NCBI GenBank assembly: GCA_002296965.1
Contig: DBIW01000037.1
Location: forward strand, 1 to 58,442
DNA: 58,442 bases
Origin: Treponema sp. UBA792
Lineage (GTDB): Bacteria > Spirochaetota > Spirochaetia > Treponematales > Treponemataceae
Direction of reading: 5' to 3'
The position numbers and the translations under genes are program-made. Shown in pieces: positions 31,322 through 39,479 of the stretch. How positions within the stretch are numbered: position 1 is the first letter of the stretch; each line of letters begins with the position of its first letter. The notes beneath the pieces are model-generated. The model did no database searches and was not told the DNA's origin. It saw only the letters and a program-made list of their open reading frames with translations.

Positions 31322-32122
31322 TTATATGCTTGCGTCCTGACCGAGATACGCTTTGATTACAAGCGGATTCGACTTTATCTCATCAGGTTTTCCGGATGCA
31401 ATCACGCGTCCGTAGTCAAGAACCATTATCCGCTCACAGATTCCCATCACAAATTTCATGTCGTGCTCAATCAGAAGGACGGTAAGATTGAATTCCTTAC
31501 GGATAAGCTCAATCATTTCCCGCAGCTCATCCGTCTCCTGAGGATTCATTCCGGCGGCAGGCTCGTCAAGAAGAAGCAGTTTGGGATTTGACGCAAGCGC
31601 CCGCACAATCTCCAGCTTGCGCTGCTCTCCATACGGAAGATTTTTGGCATATTCATCACGTTTTCCGCTTATTTTCAGAAAAGCAAGAAGCTCATCGACA
31701 CGCTGGCTCATCATAAGCTCGTCGCGCCTGAATTTTCCAGTTCTCAGCAGGACATCAACAGGCGTGACCATCCTTGAATTGTGAAGGGCGATACGCACAT
31801 TATCCGCGACCGAAAGATTTCCGAACAGCCTGATATTCTGGAACGTTCTTGCGATTCCAAGCCTGTTCAGCTGAGCGGGATTCATCTTATTGGTCACATG
31901 AACTTTTCCGTTTCTGTCCCAGAACGAAATCTGACCGGATGTCGGAGTGTAGATTCCGCTGAGCATATTGAAAATCGTGGTCTTTCCGGCACCGTTCGGT
32001 CCGATAAGACCGATAAGCTCACCGTCCTTCAGCTCGCATGAAAAATTGCTGACCGCACAAAGTCCGCCGAAAACGATGGAAATGTCGGAAGCCTGAAGAA
32101 CTGTATTCCTTTCATCTGTCAT
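31322..32122 (-). CDS. livG: Branched-chain amino acid ABC transporter ATPase LivG
   Basis: A 266-residue ABC ATPase with Walker A G-P-N-G-A-G-K-T-T and the LivG-specific insertion 'NRLGIARTFQNIRLFGNLSVADNVRIALH' and C-terminal 'PDEIKSNPLVIKAYLG'. The signature region reads 'LPYGEQRKLEIVRAL', where LivG proteins usually have L-x-Y-G-x-Q-R. Its start overlaps the livM stop by 4 bases (ATGA), giving translational coupling. Confidence 0.93.
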   Translation of the reverse strand: MTDERNTVLQASDISIVFGGLCAVSNFSCELKDGELIGLIGPNGAGKTTIFNMLSGIYTPTSGQISFWDRNGKVHVTNKMNPAQLNRLGIARTFQNIRLFGNLSVADNVRIALHNSRMVTPVDVLLRTGKFRRDELMMSQRVDELLAFLKISGKRDEYAKNLPYGEQRKLEIVRALASNPKLLLLDEPAAGMNPQETDELREMIELIRKEFNLTVLLIEHDMKFVMGICERIMVLDYGRVIASGKPDEIKSNPLVIKAYLGQDASI

Positions 32123-33147
32123 TTTCCGGCTCCTCCTTCATTTTTATCCGTTTTTCTTAGCCCGGCGAACCATTTTTTTATTCTTGCCGGATAGGCCGGA
32201 CAGTCATGCACAAAATTCACAAACGAGAATTCCTTGAGTCCGAGAAGTCCCTGCGGACGGAACAGCATCACCACAATCAGAATCACCGGATAAATCAGCA
32301 GCCTGAAATTCTGGAGGAAACGCAGGAATTCCTGGAGATAGGTCAGAACGAACGACGCAAGAACGCTGCCGGTGGTGGAGCCCATTCCTCCGAGAACCAC
32401 ATAAATCAGATAGTCGATGCTTTTCGTGAACGAGGCCTGCTCCGGTTTTACAAATCCGATGAAAGGCGCATAAAGCGCGCCGCCGATTCCTGCGACAAAA
32501 GACGCAAGCACAAAACCGAGCATTTTGTAACGGAAAACCGGAATTCCGGATGAATTCGCCGCAATCTCGTCCTCGCGGACGGCAAGAATCGCACGGCCAT
32601 AAGTGGAACGGATGAAATTCTGAATCAGCACAATCAGAAGCACAAGCACGCCGATTATCGTAAGATATGCGACGGTAGGATTAAGTGTCAGAAGCGTGGG
32701 AAACTGCTTTCCGTTCGGTCCGCCGGTCCACTGCTTGAGATTCACCAGAACAACGCGGATTATCTCTCCGAAACCGAGCGTGACAATCGCAAGATAATCG
32801 CCTTCCAGCTTAAGCGTCGGAAAACCTATCAGGAATCCGAAGAACGCTGTGATAAGTCCCGCAATGATAATGCTGAGCGGAAGCGGAATATGGGCATTTG
32901 TCGAAAGAAGAATCGTCGAATAAGCGCCTATCGCCATGAATCCGGCCTGACCAAGCGAAAGCTGGCCGGTGATTCCGCAGATTATATTGACGCTGAGCGC
33001 CATTATCGCATTTATTCCGGAAAGCGTAAGAATCTGCGCGGTATACGCGTCTATCACGCCGATCTGAATAAGCAACGCCGGAATCACAACCGCGGCTACG
33101 GCAAAAATTCCGGGGATAAGCATATTTTTGAATGTGTTGTCTTTCAT
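32119..33147 (-). CDS. livM: Branched-chain amino acid ABC transporter permease LivM
   Basis: A 342-residue inner-membrane protein with about nine to ten hydrophobic segments. The LivM hallmarks are 'NIICGITGQLSLGQAGFMAIGAYS' and 'GRAILAVREDEIAANSSGI', followed by 'GGMGSTTGSVLASFVL'. It pairs with LivH to form the membrane channel. A short hydrophilic tail (about residues 315-342) is Lys-rich. It lies 18 bases after livH. No substrate-binding protein gene is in the cluster. Confidence 0.93.
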   Translation of the reverse strand: MKDNTFKNMLIPGIFAVAAVVIPALLIQIGVIDAYTAQILTLSGINAIMALSVNIICGITGQLSLGQAGFMAIGAYSTILLSTNAHIPLPLSIIIAGLITAFFGFLIGFPTLKLEGDYLAIVTLGFGEIIRVVLVNLKQWTGGPNGKQFPTLLTLNPTVAYLTIIGVLVLLIVLIQNFIRSTYGRAILAVREDEIAANSSGIPVFRYKMLGFVLASFVAGIGGALYAPFIGFVKPEQASFTKSIDYLIYVVLGGMGSTTGSVLASFVLTYLQEFLRFLQNFRLLIYPVILIVVMLFRPQGLLGLKEFSFVNFVHDCPAYPARIKKWFAGLRKTDKNEGGAGK

Positions 33148-33165
33148 TTTCTGTAACTCCCCGGA

Positions 33166-34065
33166 TCAGACCTTTACCGTAGTGCGCTTGCCGAAAATTC
33201 CGGTCGGCTTTACGAGCAGAATTATTATAAGAATTGAGAATGAAATCGCATCTGCAAACTGGGATGACAAAAATCCCTTTGTAAGCGTCTCGGCGATTCC
33301 CAGAATGACACCTCCAAGCATTGAGCCTGGAATTGAGCCGATTCCGCCAAGGACAGCCGCAATGAACGCCTTCAGCCCGGGCATATATCCCATCATCGGA
33401 TCCACCTGCGGATAGGCCGTAGCATAAAGCACGCCGCCGGCGCCCGCAAGAACCGAGCCAATCACAAATGTGACAGCAATTGTCCTGTTCACGCTGATTC
33501 CCATAAGGCTTGCCGCCTTCATGTCATAAGAAACAGCCTGCATGGATTTTCCGGTTTTGGTATAGTTCACGATGAAATTCAGGATAATCATCAGGACAGC
33601 GGATGAGATGATTACAATCAGCTGGAGATTGGACACCGAAACGGCGCCTATGTTGAAATTTTTTACAGGCATTGTCGGATACTGCCTCGGATCCGGGCCG
33701 ACAAAAGGAAGCACGCGCATCACATTCTGGAGAATAAGCTCAACCGCGATGGCCGTAATCAGGGAATTAAGGCGCGGAGCATTACGGAGCGGTCTGTACG
33801 CGAAACGCTCAATCACCAGGGACAAAAGTCCGCAGACAATCATGGCCGCAAGAAAGGCGCAGGCCATTCCGGAAACAGAAGTTCCCATGGCCCTAAGGAC
33901 AAAATATCCCGCATAGGCTCCGATCATCATGACATCACCGTGCGCGAAATTTATCAGCTTGACGATTCCGTAAACCATTGTATAACCGAGCGCAATCAGC
34001 GCATATATGCTGCCCAGCGACAGTCCGTTTATCAGCTGCTGCAGAAACATTGAACCGGTACTCAA
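33166..34065 (-). CDS. livH: Branched-chain amino acid ABC transporter permease LivH
   Basis: A 299-residue inner-membrane permease with 'QLINGLSLGSIYALIALGYTMVYGIVKLINFAHGDV' hallmarks spread over residues 5-45 and 'LGGIGSIPGSMLGG' near 240. I chose the TTG at 34065: it has GGGAGG five bases upstream. The promoter (-35 ATTACT, -10 TATTAT) puts the transcript start near 34095. An in-frame ATG at 34098 would then be untranscribed, and an ATG at 34050 is too far from the ribosome site. It heads the livHMGF operon. Confidence 0.9.
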   Translation of the reverse strand: MSTGSMFLQQLINGLSLGSIYALIALGYTMVYGIVKLINFAHGDVMMIGAYAGYFVLRAMGTSVSGMACAFLAAMIVCGLLSLVIERFAYRPLRNAPRLNSLITAIAVELILQNVMRVLPFVGPDPRQYPTMPVKNFNIGAVSVSNLQLIVIISSAVLMIILNFIVNYTKTGKSMQAVSYDMKAASLMGISVNRTIAVTFVIGSVLAGAGGVLYATAYPQVDPMMGYMPGLKAFIAAVLGGIGSIPGSMLGGVILGIAETLTKGFLSSQFADAISFSILIIILLVKPTGIFGKRTTVKV

Positions 34066-34101
34066 CTTGACCTCCCGGCAAGAAAATTTACGGTACATTT
34101 T

Positions 34102-34130
34102 ATAATAGGGGAAAAATTTAGTAAAGTAAT
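34102..34130 (-). promoter_or_regulatory. Promoter of livHMGF
   Basis: On the minus strand ATTACT (34130-34125), a 17-base spacer and TATTAT (34107-34102). Confidence 0.55.
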
Positions 34131-34204
34131 ATGAAAAAAATTATAAGCATGAACACCGAATTTCCAAAAGAAAAGCGCGCCGAAAAATGATATAATCCTG
34201 GCCT

Positions 34205-35080
34205 ATGGAAATAACGATTTTAGGCTCCGGAACAAGCCACGGAATTCCGGTAATAGCGTGCGGATGCGACGTATGCCGCTCGTCAGACAGCCGAGACAAA
34301 AGAAACAGATGCGGCGCGTATATCACATCAGACAGCGGACTCGGAATTCTTGTTGACATTCCTCCGGAATTCAGACTGCAGGCGATAAAATTCAATGTAA
34401 AAAAAGTTGACGCAGTGCTGCTCACACACAGCCATGCCGACCATCTGCACGGGATAGATGACCTGCGCGCATTCACCAGCGACAGGCCGGACGACGTGAA
34501 TCCGGTTTCCGCACAGGCTCCGATTCCAATCCACACCAACACAAGAACCGCAGAAGACATAAAAATCCGGTTCAGCTATATGTTCAGACACTCTGCGGAA
34601 GGCGGCGGACACGCAAACATAACGCCTGTCCCATGCGAAAAGACATTCATGCTGGGCGGACTCAAAATAACACCGGTTCCATTGACGCACGGACACACGG
34701 AAGCCACAGGATGGCTTGTCAGCGAGAAAAAGGAAGACGGAACATCCTTGTCGGCCGCCTATCTTACGGACTGCAGCTTTATCCGCGACGAATCATTTGA
34801 AATCATAAAGCTGAATTCAGGAATTCTGCGTCATCTCGTGATTGACGGACTCAGAATAAAGCCACATTCAACACATTTCAGCTTTGCACAGGCGCTTGAG
34901 GCCGCAGACAGGATAGGCGCGGAACACACATGGCTGACCCACATATCCCATGCGTCGTCTCACCAGGAAATAATCACATATATAGAAGAGAATATTTCAA
35001 AATACAGGAATTTAAGCCGGATAGTAAAGAACGGAGGTTCGGTATCGGCAGCATACGACGGACTTGTCATCAGGACATAA
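34205..35080 (+). CDS. MBL-fold metal-dependent hydrolase, PhnP-like
   Basis: A 291-residue metallo-beta-lactamase-fold protein. The metal motif T-H-S-H-A-D-H occupies 74-80. An N-terminal 'GSGTSHGIPVIACGCDVC' segment, with C19, C21 and C24, is typical of the PhnP/YycJ-like phosphodiesterase group; such cysteines may hold a structural zinc. Other metal histidines are expected in 'LTHGHTEATG' and 'THISHASSH'. Substrate may be a cyclic phosphate or a nucleic acid; it cannot be told from sequence. TATAAT (34191-34196) is eight bases before the ATG and there is no Shine-Dalgarno site, so the leader is nearly absent. Confidence 0.82.
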   Translation: MEITILGSGTSHGIPVIACGCDVCRSSDSRDKRNRCGAYITSDSGLGILVDIPPEFRLQAIKFNVKKVDAVLLTHSHADHLHGIDDLRAFTSDRPDDVNPVSAQAPIPIHTNTRTAEDIKIRFSYMFRHSAEGGGHANITPVPCEKTFMLGGLKITPVPLTHGHTEATGWLVSEKKEDGTSLSAAYLTDCSFIRDESFEIIKLNSGILRHLVIDGLRIKPHSTHFSFAQALEAADRIGAEHTWLTHISHASSHQEIITYIEENISKYRNLSRIVKNGGSVSAAYDGLVIRT

Positions 35081-35085
35081 AAACA

Positions 35086-35120
35086 AAAGGCTGCACGAAA
35101 ATCCTTCTCATGCAGCCTTT
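35086..35120. terminator. Bidirectional terminator between MBL gene and rpmB
   Basis: AAAGGCTGCA and TGCAGCCTTT form a 10-bp stem, A-rich before and T-ended after, so it works on both strands. Confidence 0.85.
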
Positions 35121-35146
35121 CATACAATTCAGAAAACAACTGAAAA

Positions 35147-35374
35147 CTATTTGTTCTCAGCGGCAGCTTCCGGCTTTGGAACTGAAACTTTCTTATCAAC
35201 AAAACCAGAGCGGAGGCAACGTGTGCAGACATTTATTGTTCTTACTGTGCCGCCGAACTGTGCTTTTACTTTAAGAAGGTTCGGTCTCCATGTTCTGCGT
35301 GTATGATTGTAAGATTTGCTGACCTTATTGCCTGACATCGGAGTTTTTCCACAAACATCGCACATTCTTGACAT
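35147..35374 (-). CDS. rpmB: Ribosomal protein bL28
   Basis: A 75-residue large-subunit ribosomal protein. 'MSRMCDVCGKTPMSGNKVSKSYNHTRR' split by the conserved 'W-R-P-N-L' and a later 'INVCTRCLRSG' give two CxxC knuckles (C5/C8, C49/C52 region). It is thus the zinc-binding (C+) form of L28, made when zinc is sufficient. The tail is Ala/Glu/Lys-rich. An AAGGTAGG sequence precedes the ATG. It is a single-gene unit. Confidence 0.95.
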   Translation of the reverse strand: MSRMCDVCGKTPMSGNKVSKSYNHTRRTWRPNLLKVKAQFGGTVRTINVCTRCLRSGFVDKKVSVPKPEAAAENK

Positions 35375-35476
35375 AATATATACCTACCTTTTTCAGATTA
35401 CAGATAATAACAGTTCTGAAACTATACATGATTCCAGAAACTAAGTCAATACCGGAAAAAGCAGTTGTCACGGCAG

Positions 35477-37474
35477 CTACTTTCCGTGAATTTCCTGAAT
35501 CTCGCGGATTTTGTCGCGCAGAACGGCCGCCTGCTCATATTCCATTCTGTCGGCACACTCAGACATCTCTTTCTGCAGCGCGCTTATGAATTTTCTGCGT
35601 TCCGAAGCATTGAACAGGTTCACATTCCTCTCCAGCACGGCTATGTCCGCCTTTGCCACCTCCTCGGCATCATTCTTTTCGTGAACAAGAATATCCTCCA
35701 CAGCCTTGATGATTGTCCTAGGCGTGATTCCATGCTCGCGGTTGTATGCCTCCTGAATTTCACGGCGATGCTTTGTCTCCTTTATAGCCTCGTCCATGGC
35801 TGGACTCAGATGGTCCGCATACATCACAACCTTTCCGTCCGCATTGCGCGCGGCCCGGCCGATAATCTGAATCAGAGAAGTGGCGGAACGGAGAAAACCG
35901 ATTTTGTCCGCGTCAAGAATCGCGATGAACGAGACTTCCGGAAGATCGATTCCTTCACGAAGAAGATTTATTCCGATAAGCACATCAATCTCGCCCATAC
36001 GCAGCGACTTCAGAATCTCGACGCGCTCGAACGTGTCTATCTCGGAATGAATGTACCTGACCTTGAGATTAAGCTCCGTAAGATAATCGGTCAGATCCTC
36101 GGCCATTTTTTTTGTGAGCGTCAGGACAAGGCTTCTCTCTTTCCGCGAAATACGTTCCTTTATCTCGCGGTAAATGTCCTCCATCTGTCCCTCGCTTGGA
36201 CGCACTTCAACTACAGGATCAAGAAGCCCTGTCGGACGGATCAGCTGCTCCACCACTTGAGTGCTCTGTTTTATCTCATCGGGACGCGGAGTCGCCGTAA
36301 CATAAATCACCTGGTTCATCTTGGCGTCAAACTCGTCCTTTTTAAGCGGACGGTTGTCAAGGGCGCTGGGCAGCCTGAACCCGAAGTCTATCAGACTCTG
36401 CTTGCGGCTTCGGTCACCTTCGTACATCGCGCCAATCTGGGGCACAGTAACATGAGCCTCGTCTATCATGCAAAGAAAATCATCCGGAAAATAATGAAGC
36501 AAAGTTGCCGGAGGCTCGCCGGATCTGCGCCCGCTTATCGGTCCCGAATAATTCTCTATGCCCGGACAGGTTCCCATCTCCTTGAGCATCTCAATATCAT
36601 AAGTCGTGCGGGTTTTCAGACGCTCAGCCTCAAGCATCTTGCCTCCGGCCCGCAGTTCCTCCACCCTGCTCTCCATTTCCGCCTGAATTCTGTCCGTCGC
36701 ATCAATAAGCCTGTCCTGCGGAACCACAAAATGCTTTGCCGGATAAAACACGGTCTCGTCAAGCTCCCCGACGGTGGAACGGTCAAGAACGTTGAAGCGG
36801 CGGATTCTGGTCACCTCGTCCCACTCAAGCTCAACGCGGTACGCCTCGTCGGTTTCCATATACGGCGGAAAAACTTCTATGACATCACCGTGAATCCTGA
36901 AATTTCCGCGGTCAAGGACAGCATCATTTCTTGTATACTGAAGAGAAGTAAGCTGAGAGGCGAGTTTCCTAACATCAAGCAGCTGGCCTTTCTCGACATG
37001 AATTCTCATCTCCTTGTATAGGTCCGGCATTCCAAGACCATATATGCAGGATACGGTCGCCACGACAATCACATCCCTGCGCTCCATAAGACTGTAGGTG
37101 GCCGCAAGGCGGAGCCTGTCAATCTCACGGTTTATGTCGCAGTCCTTTTCTATATACAAATCGCGCGCGGCCACATACGCCTCAGGCTGGTAATAATCAT
37201 AATACGAGACGAAATACTCCACCGCGTTGTCAGGAAAAAACGATTTGAATTCACGGAAAAGCTGCGCCGAAAGCGTCTTGTTGTGGCTGATTATGAGCGT
37301 AGGGCGCTGCACCCTCTCTATGATTTTCGCCATCGTAAAAGTCTTTCCGCTTCCTGTGACACCTTTCAGCGTCTGGAATTTGTCTCCGCGCAGAAATCCT
37401 TCGGACAGTTTCTCGATGGCCTGCCCCTGATCTCCGCCCGGCTCAAAGGGTGAAACGACATGAAATTTTCGCAT
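35477..37474 (-). CDS. uvrB: Excinuclease ABC subunit B
   Basis: A 665-residue helicase-like subunit of nucleotide excision repair. Walker A G-V-T-G-S-G-K-T-F-T (38-47), the beta-hairpin region 'YYDYYQPEAYV' that probes DNA, and the 'TQVVEQLIRPTGLLDP' segment are present. The C-terminal UVR domain that contacts UvrC occupies about 629-657. Length is normal. A GGAGA site precedes the ATG. It stands alone between rpmB and a binding-protein gene. Confidence 0.97.
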   Translation of the reverse strand: MRKFHVVSPFEPGGDQGQAIEKLSEGFLRGDKFQTLKGVTGSGKTFTMAKIIERVQRPTLIISHNKTLSAQLFREFKSFFPDNAVEYFVSYYDYYQPEAYVAARDLYIEKDCDINREIDRLRLAATYSLMERRDVIVVATVSCIYGLGMPDLYKEMRIHVEKGQLLDVRKLASQLTSLQYTRNDAVLDRGNFRIHGDVIEVFPPYMETDEAYRVELEWDEVTRIRRFNVLDRSTVGELDETVFYPAKHFVVPQDRLIDATDRIQAEMESRVEELRAGGKMLEAERLKTRTTYDIEMLKEMGTCPGIENYSGPISGRRSGEPPATLLHYFPDDFLCMIDEAHVTVPQIGAMYEGDRSRKQSLIDFGFRLPSALDNRPLKKDEFDAKMNQVIYVTATPRPDEIKQSTQVVEQLIRPTGLLDPVVEVRPSEGQMEDIYREIKERISRKERSLVLTLTKKMAEDLTDYLTELNLKVRYIHSEIDTFERVEILKSLRMGEIDVLIGINLLREGIDLPEVSFIAILDADKIGFLRSATSLIQIIGRAARNADGKVVMYADHLSPAMDEAIKETKHRREIQEAYNREHGITPRTIIKAVEDILVHEKNDAEEVAKADIAVLERNVNLFNASERRKFISALQKEMSECADRMEYEQAAVLRDKIREIQEIHGK

Positions 37475-37681
37475 TGAATTTTATCTCCGAAAACGGAATA
37501 TCTCCCCATGCGGAAAGAATATCAGTTGCGGCGATTTTTTTCCATAATGTGCAGGATTTTTCACAATGATTCAGGATGAAGAAAGGAACGGAAAGCGGCC
37601 GGAAAGACATTCCTGACCGCCATTGCCGCTCCTGAAAAATTCATCGTCATCCGGCCGGAACCGGACAACGACAACCGCCGG
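37475..37681. other. Gap between uvrB and the binding-protein gene
   Basis: 207 bases with two GCGGCCGG/CCGGCCGG-like patches that could pair over a long distance. I see no gene, no clear terminator and no operator. Confidence 0.4.
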
Positions 37682-38674
37682 CTATTTTTCGGCAAGCTTT
37701 CCGTCACGGAAAATCATATTCGCCTGGGAGACATATTCTTCGGGAACGGTGATTCCGCATTTTGCGGCCGCATCCAAATCAATCAGCAGGTCGCAGTCAG
37801 AAGGATCCGTCATAAAGCGGACCGGCATATCGGCAGGCTTGGCTCCGTTCAGAATCGCCACAACCATTTCGCCGGTGGCACGGCCGGCCTTGTAATAGTT
37901 GAATCCGCTCGCCATAAAAATTCCGCCGTCCTTCGCTGCCGTCACATCACCCGAAAAAATCGGTTTTCCGGCCTTTCCAAAAACATCCACAAGCGACGCA
38001 ATCGCGCTGAAAACCGTATTGTCGGTGGTGAGATAAATTCCGTCAACACGTCCGACAATCGCCTCGGCGGCCTGCTTCACCTCGGATGACTGCGTAATCG
38101 ACTGAGTCACAAGCTTAAGCCCAGCTTCACGGCAGCCCTGCTCCACCAGCGCAAGCGAAGATACGGAATTTGCCTCGTTGCTCGTGTAGATATATCCCAG
38201 TGTCTTCAGTCCGGCAATCCGCGCGAACAGCTTTATGTGTTCAACCGTGGGAATCGCATCGCTCATTCCGGTCACATTGTTCTTTCCGTGCGCGACCGTA
38301 TCAACAAGTCCCGCTCCCACAGGATCCGTTACCGTTCCGAACACGACAGGAATATCCTTTAGCGTGGATGCAAGCGCGACCGCAACAGGAGTCGCAATTC
38401 CAACCGCCACATCAACCTTGCGCGTCCTGTACTGATTCGCAATCTGAACGGCCGTATTCGGATCTCCGTTCGCATTCTGAAGATCAAAATCAGCCTTTAT
38501 TCCTGACTCATTCACAACATCCATCACGCCGCGCTCAATATCATCAAGCGCCGGATGCTGGACGATTTTTGCGATTCCGATTCTGAGCTTTTTTGGCTTC
38601 CGCGCCTTGGGCTTTGCGTAGACAGCGGAGAAACACACGGAAAACGCTATAATCAGAGCAACAATTTTTTTCAT
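37682..38674 (-). CDS. ABC substrate-binding protein, TrpX-like
   Basis: A 330-residue periplasmic protein of the ABC_sub_bind (PF04392) type: 'LRIGIAKIVQHPALDDIERGVMD' opens the mature part, and 'PVVFGTVTDPVGAGLV' and 'PIFSGDVTAAKDGGIFMASGFNYY' follow. Such proteins serve TrpXYZ-type importers of tryptophan or other aromatic compounds. The signal peptide (about 1-20, ending A-V-Y-A) has no lipobox. A Lys/Arg-rich linker follows, as in MetQ. No permease or ATPase adjoins; the livHMGF set 3.6 kb away lacks a binding protein, but pairing is only a guess. The promoter and an inverted repeat upstream are listed separately. GAGGTG precedes the ATG. Confidence 0.8.
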   Translation of the reverse strand: MKKIVALIIAFSVCFSAVYAKPKARKPKKLRIGIAKIVQHPALDDIERGVMDVVNESGIKADFDLQNANGDPNTAVQIANQYRTRKVDVAVGIATPVAVALASTLKDIPVVFGTVTDPVGAGLVDTVAHGKNNVTGMSDAIPTVEHIKLFARIAGLKTLGYIYTSNEANSVSSLALVEQGCREAGLKLVTQSITQSSEVKQAAEAIVGRVDGIYLTTDNTVFSAIASLVDVFGKAGKPIFSGDVTAAKDGGIFMASGFNYYKAGRATGEMVVAILNGAKPADMPVRFMTDPSDCDLLIDLDAAAKCGITVPEEYVSQANMIFRDGKLAEK

Positions 38675-38691
38675 TTTACACCTCGCTTTTG

Positions 38692-38711
38692 TGTTACTTT
38701 ATACAGTAACA
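38692..38711 (-). promoter_or_regulatory. Inverted-repeat operator candidate of the binding-protein gene
   Basis: TGTTACT and AGTAACA form a perfect 7-bp inverted repeat with a 6-base centre. It lies at about +5 to +24 of the transcript, a typical roadblock position. Confidence 0.6.
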
Positions 38712-38722
38712 TTTTTTTTGAT

Positions 38723-38751
38723 ACTATAAACAGAAACACCATCCGTGTCAA
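38723..38751 (-). promoter_or_regulatory. Promoter of the TrpX-like binding-protein gene
   Basis: Minus strand: TTGACA (38751-38746), a 17-base spacer and TATAGT (38728-38723). Confidence 0.8.
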
Positions 38752-38785
38752 CAGATTTCAGGAAAAATTCAACCACAATAAAAAA

Positions 38786-38810
38786 AATCCCGACGGAAAA
38801 CGGCGGGATT
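38786..38810 (-). terminator. Terminator of the purine operon
   Basis: AATCCCG/CGGGATT plus CG/CG form the stem around a short loop; on the minus strand seven T follow. It lies 25 bases past the purN stop. Confidence 0.88.
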
Positions 38811-38834
38811 CAAAAAAGGCGAATTTCATTCCGT

Positions 38835-39476
38835 TCAGATGTCTGTCCGGATTTTTCCTGCAAGAATGCAAAGCCCCTCGACAATGGCCTTATGCTCCTG
38901 CGGTGCGATTCTTTCATAAAGTGAATCCGGCGTGTCATCTGGCAGGACCGGAACTTTCCTCTGAACAAGAATTTCTCCGGTGTCGCAGCCGGAATCAACA
39001 AGGTGAACGGTACATCCGCTTTCCTTCTCGCCGGCGGCGATTACAGCCTCGTGAACATGATGTCCCCACATTCCGACACCGCCGAATTTCGGAAGGAGCG
39101 CCGGATGCAGGTTTATGATACGTCCGGCATAACGCGCTAGAATTTCACCGGAAAGAACTGTAAGCCAGCCTGCCTGAACAACCGCCTGAACACCGGCAGC
39201 GTCGCAGACAGCAAGAACCGCATCTGAAACGGCAAGCCGCTTTTCATCGCGGGAGGCGGCTTTTGCAGTATCCGCCCCCATAACGGAATATGGGCTTGTG
39301 ACATGACAAGGTATTCCGGCCCTTTTCGCACGTTCCAGCGCAAACGCATCCTTGTGGTCACTTATCACGGCGACAATCTCATAAGGACAGGCCCCATTCT
39401 CCGCCTGAAAATCAATCAGCGACTGAAGATTGGTTCCTCCGCCGGAAACAAGAACCGCCGTTCTAACCTTCTGCAT
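38835..39476 (-). CDS. purN: Phosphoribosylglycinamide formyltransferase
   Basis: A 213-residue 10-formyl-THF-dependent enzyme, third step of purine synthesis. 'VLVSGGGTNLQSLID' opens the protein, and the formyl-transfer site 'INLHPALLPKFGGVGMWGHHVHEAVI' and 'GCTVHLVDSGCDTGEILVQ' follow. The Asn, His and Asp of the active site are visible in those segments. It is the last gene of purE-purF-purM-purN, 3 bases after purM. Confidence 0.95.
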   Translation of the reverse strand: MQKVRTAVLVSGGGTNLQSLIDFQAENGACPYEIVAVISDHKDAFALERAKRAGIPCHVTSPYSVMGADTAKAASRDEKRLAVSDAVLAVCDAAGVQAVVQAGWLTVLSGEILARYAGRIINLHPALLPKFGGVGMWGHHVHEAVIAAGEKESGCTVHLVDSGCDTGEILVQRKVPVLPDDTPDSLYERIAPQEHKAIVEGLCILAGKIRTDI

Positions 39477-39479
39477 AAA

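Noticed and set aside
35465..37021. A 518-codon open frame on the plus strand
   Set aside because: It is entirely antisense to uvrB, has no family features and has the residue mix of a shadow frame (His, Arg, Leu-rich).
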